From Candidatus Fluviicola riflensis (GTDB lineage: Bacteria; Bacteroidota; Bacteroidia; Flavobacteriales_D; Crocinitomicaceae), in NCBI GenBank assembly GCA_002243285.1, contig CP022585.1, positions 1,476,641-1,540,640 on the forward strand: a stretch of DNA of 64,000 bases, given 5' to 3'. A model generated the notes under the pieces. It saw only the letters and a program-made list of their open reading frames with translations. It was not told the DNA's origin and did no database searches. The translations under genes were made by a program, and so were the position numbers. Of this stretch, positions 63,676 through 64,000 are shown piece after piece (the first letter of the stretch is position 1; every line of letters begins with the position of its first letter).

Positions 63676-64000
63676 TAGTTTTTGTAGATCAGGTCACCGA
63701 GCGTTTGCAATACACCTTTGATTTTGTATTCAAACAACATGGTCTGCGCTATGAACTTACCAATGATTTATCGGTTTTTACAACGTCAACAGAAGATAAA
63801 TTCAGTTATTCGGATTATCCGTTTGAAGGAATTCAGGTTTTAAGTCCGTCATCTTTGCTTTTTGATGAGGTAATTAATCCCCATTTGGCGATCACAAAAA
63901 GCGAATGGCAAACGACCAAATGCTTAGCAATTGATGGAAAAACAGATCCGTTTGCGTCAGTTTTTTATGTGATTAGCCGCTATGAAGAATATACCAATCC
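63672..64000 (+). CDS. Polysaccharide deacetylase with DUF7033-type N-terminus, 3' end cut by window edge
   Basis: Seen: the first 109 residues, MIVFVDQVTERLQYTFDFVF onward, ending DPFASVFYVISRYEEYTN. The text matches the N-terminal region that precedes the NodB deacetylase domain in Flavobacteriales proteins. Known: members deacetylate surface glycans. The deacetylase domain itself would lie beyond the window. It overlaps the epimerase gene by 4 nt, so it acts with it in envelope glycan synthesis. Confidence 0.7.
   Translation, partial: MIVFVDQVTERLQYTFDFVFKQHGLRYELTNDLSVFTTSTEDKFSYSDYPFEGIQVLSPSSLLFDEVINPHLAITKSEWQTTKCLAIDGKTDPFASVFYVISRYEEYTN

Overview
This window looks like chromosomal DNA from a member of the Bacteroidota, most likely Flavobacteriales near the Fluviicola/Crocinitomicaceae group (the family is inference). 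Several large secreted proteins end in type IX secretion (T9SS) sorting domains. Promoters fit the TTG-N19-21-TAnnTTTG pattern of the Bacteroidota primary sigma factor, and genes lack Shine-Dalgarno sites. The base composition is moderately AT-rich. No phage genes, insertion sequences or CRISPR arrays were seen.

Layout. 1-6161: the cut-off end of a giant secreted adhesin (minus strand), with 14 FG-GAP/calcium-loop repeats followed by at least 19 Ig-like repeats arranged as 435-bp dimers. 6411-10821: an iron-sulfur protein, a glycosyltransferase fusion, RidA, a divergent TrpG and a LuxR-type regulator. 10874-19222: a complete haem-uptake operon with promoter and Fur-like operator: a T9SS-sorted HmuY-like haemophore, ABC importer (binding protein, permease, ATPase), HemS-type haem protein, TonB-dependent receptor and a second, lipoprotein HmuY. 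19318-19797: a hotdog thioesterase. 19889-21398 (minus): a three-gene unit with an exported TNT-domain NAD-glycohydrolase-like toxin overlapped by a probable immunity gene. 21470-29347 (minus): T9SS cargo proteins flanking an AT-rich island of two helical cytosolic proteins, one HEPN-like. 29730-29805: tRNA-Lys.

30060-46904 holds mostly housekeeping and envelope genes: an M15-like DUF5715 protein, thioredoxin, M28 peptidase, GNAT, two methyltransferases, an AlkC-type glycosylase, a murein endopeptidase-like lipoprotein, a CPA2 antiporter, PepT, a class V aminotransferase and a VIT/VWA protein. 47054-61698 holds a WG-repeat protein, a ChbG/YdjC deacetylase, a YchJ-like protein, shikimate kinase, a transglutaminase-like protein, a SpoIIE phosphatase, an M61 peptidase, a GH3 hexosaminidase and a DUF457 membrane protein. 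The window ends in an operon of radC, a UDP-GlcNAc 2-epimerase gene and a polysaccharide deacetylase gene that runs off the end.

Two features are not explained by the gene list. First, many intergenic spacers carry inverted repeats built from short near-repeated words (CACAAAG, CACATAG, CACAGAT, CACGAAT), and two loci share the same pair of arms in swapped order. Second, several genes have a promoter-like TAnnTTnG box ending only 4-5 nt before the ATG, which predicts leaderless mRNAs. The most interesting coding finding is the small exported TNT toxin with its overlapping candidate immunity gene.
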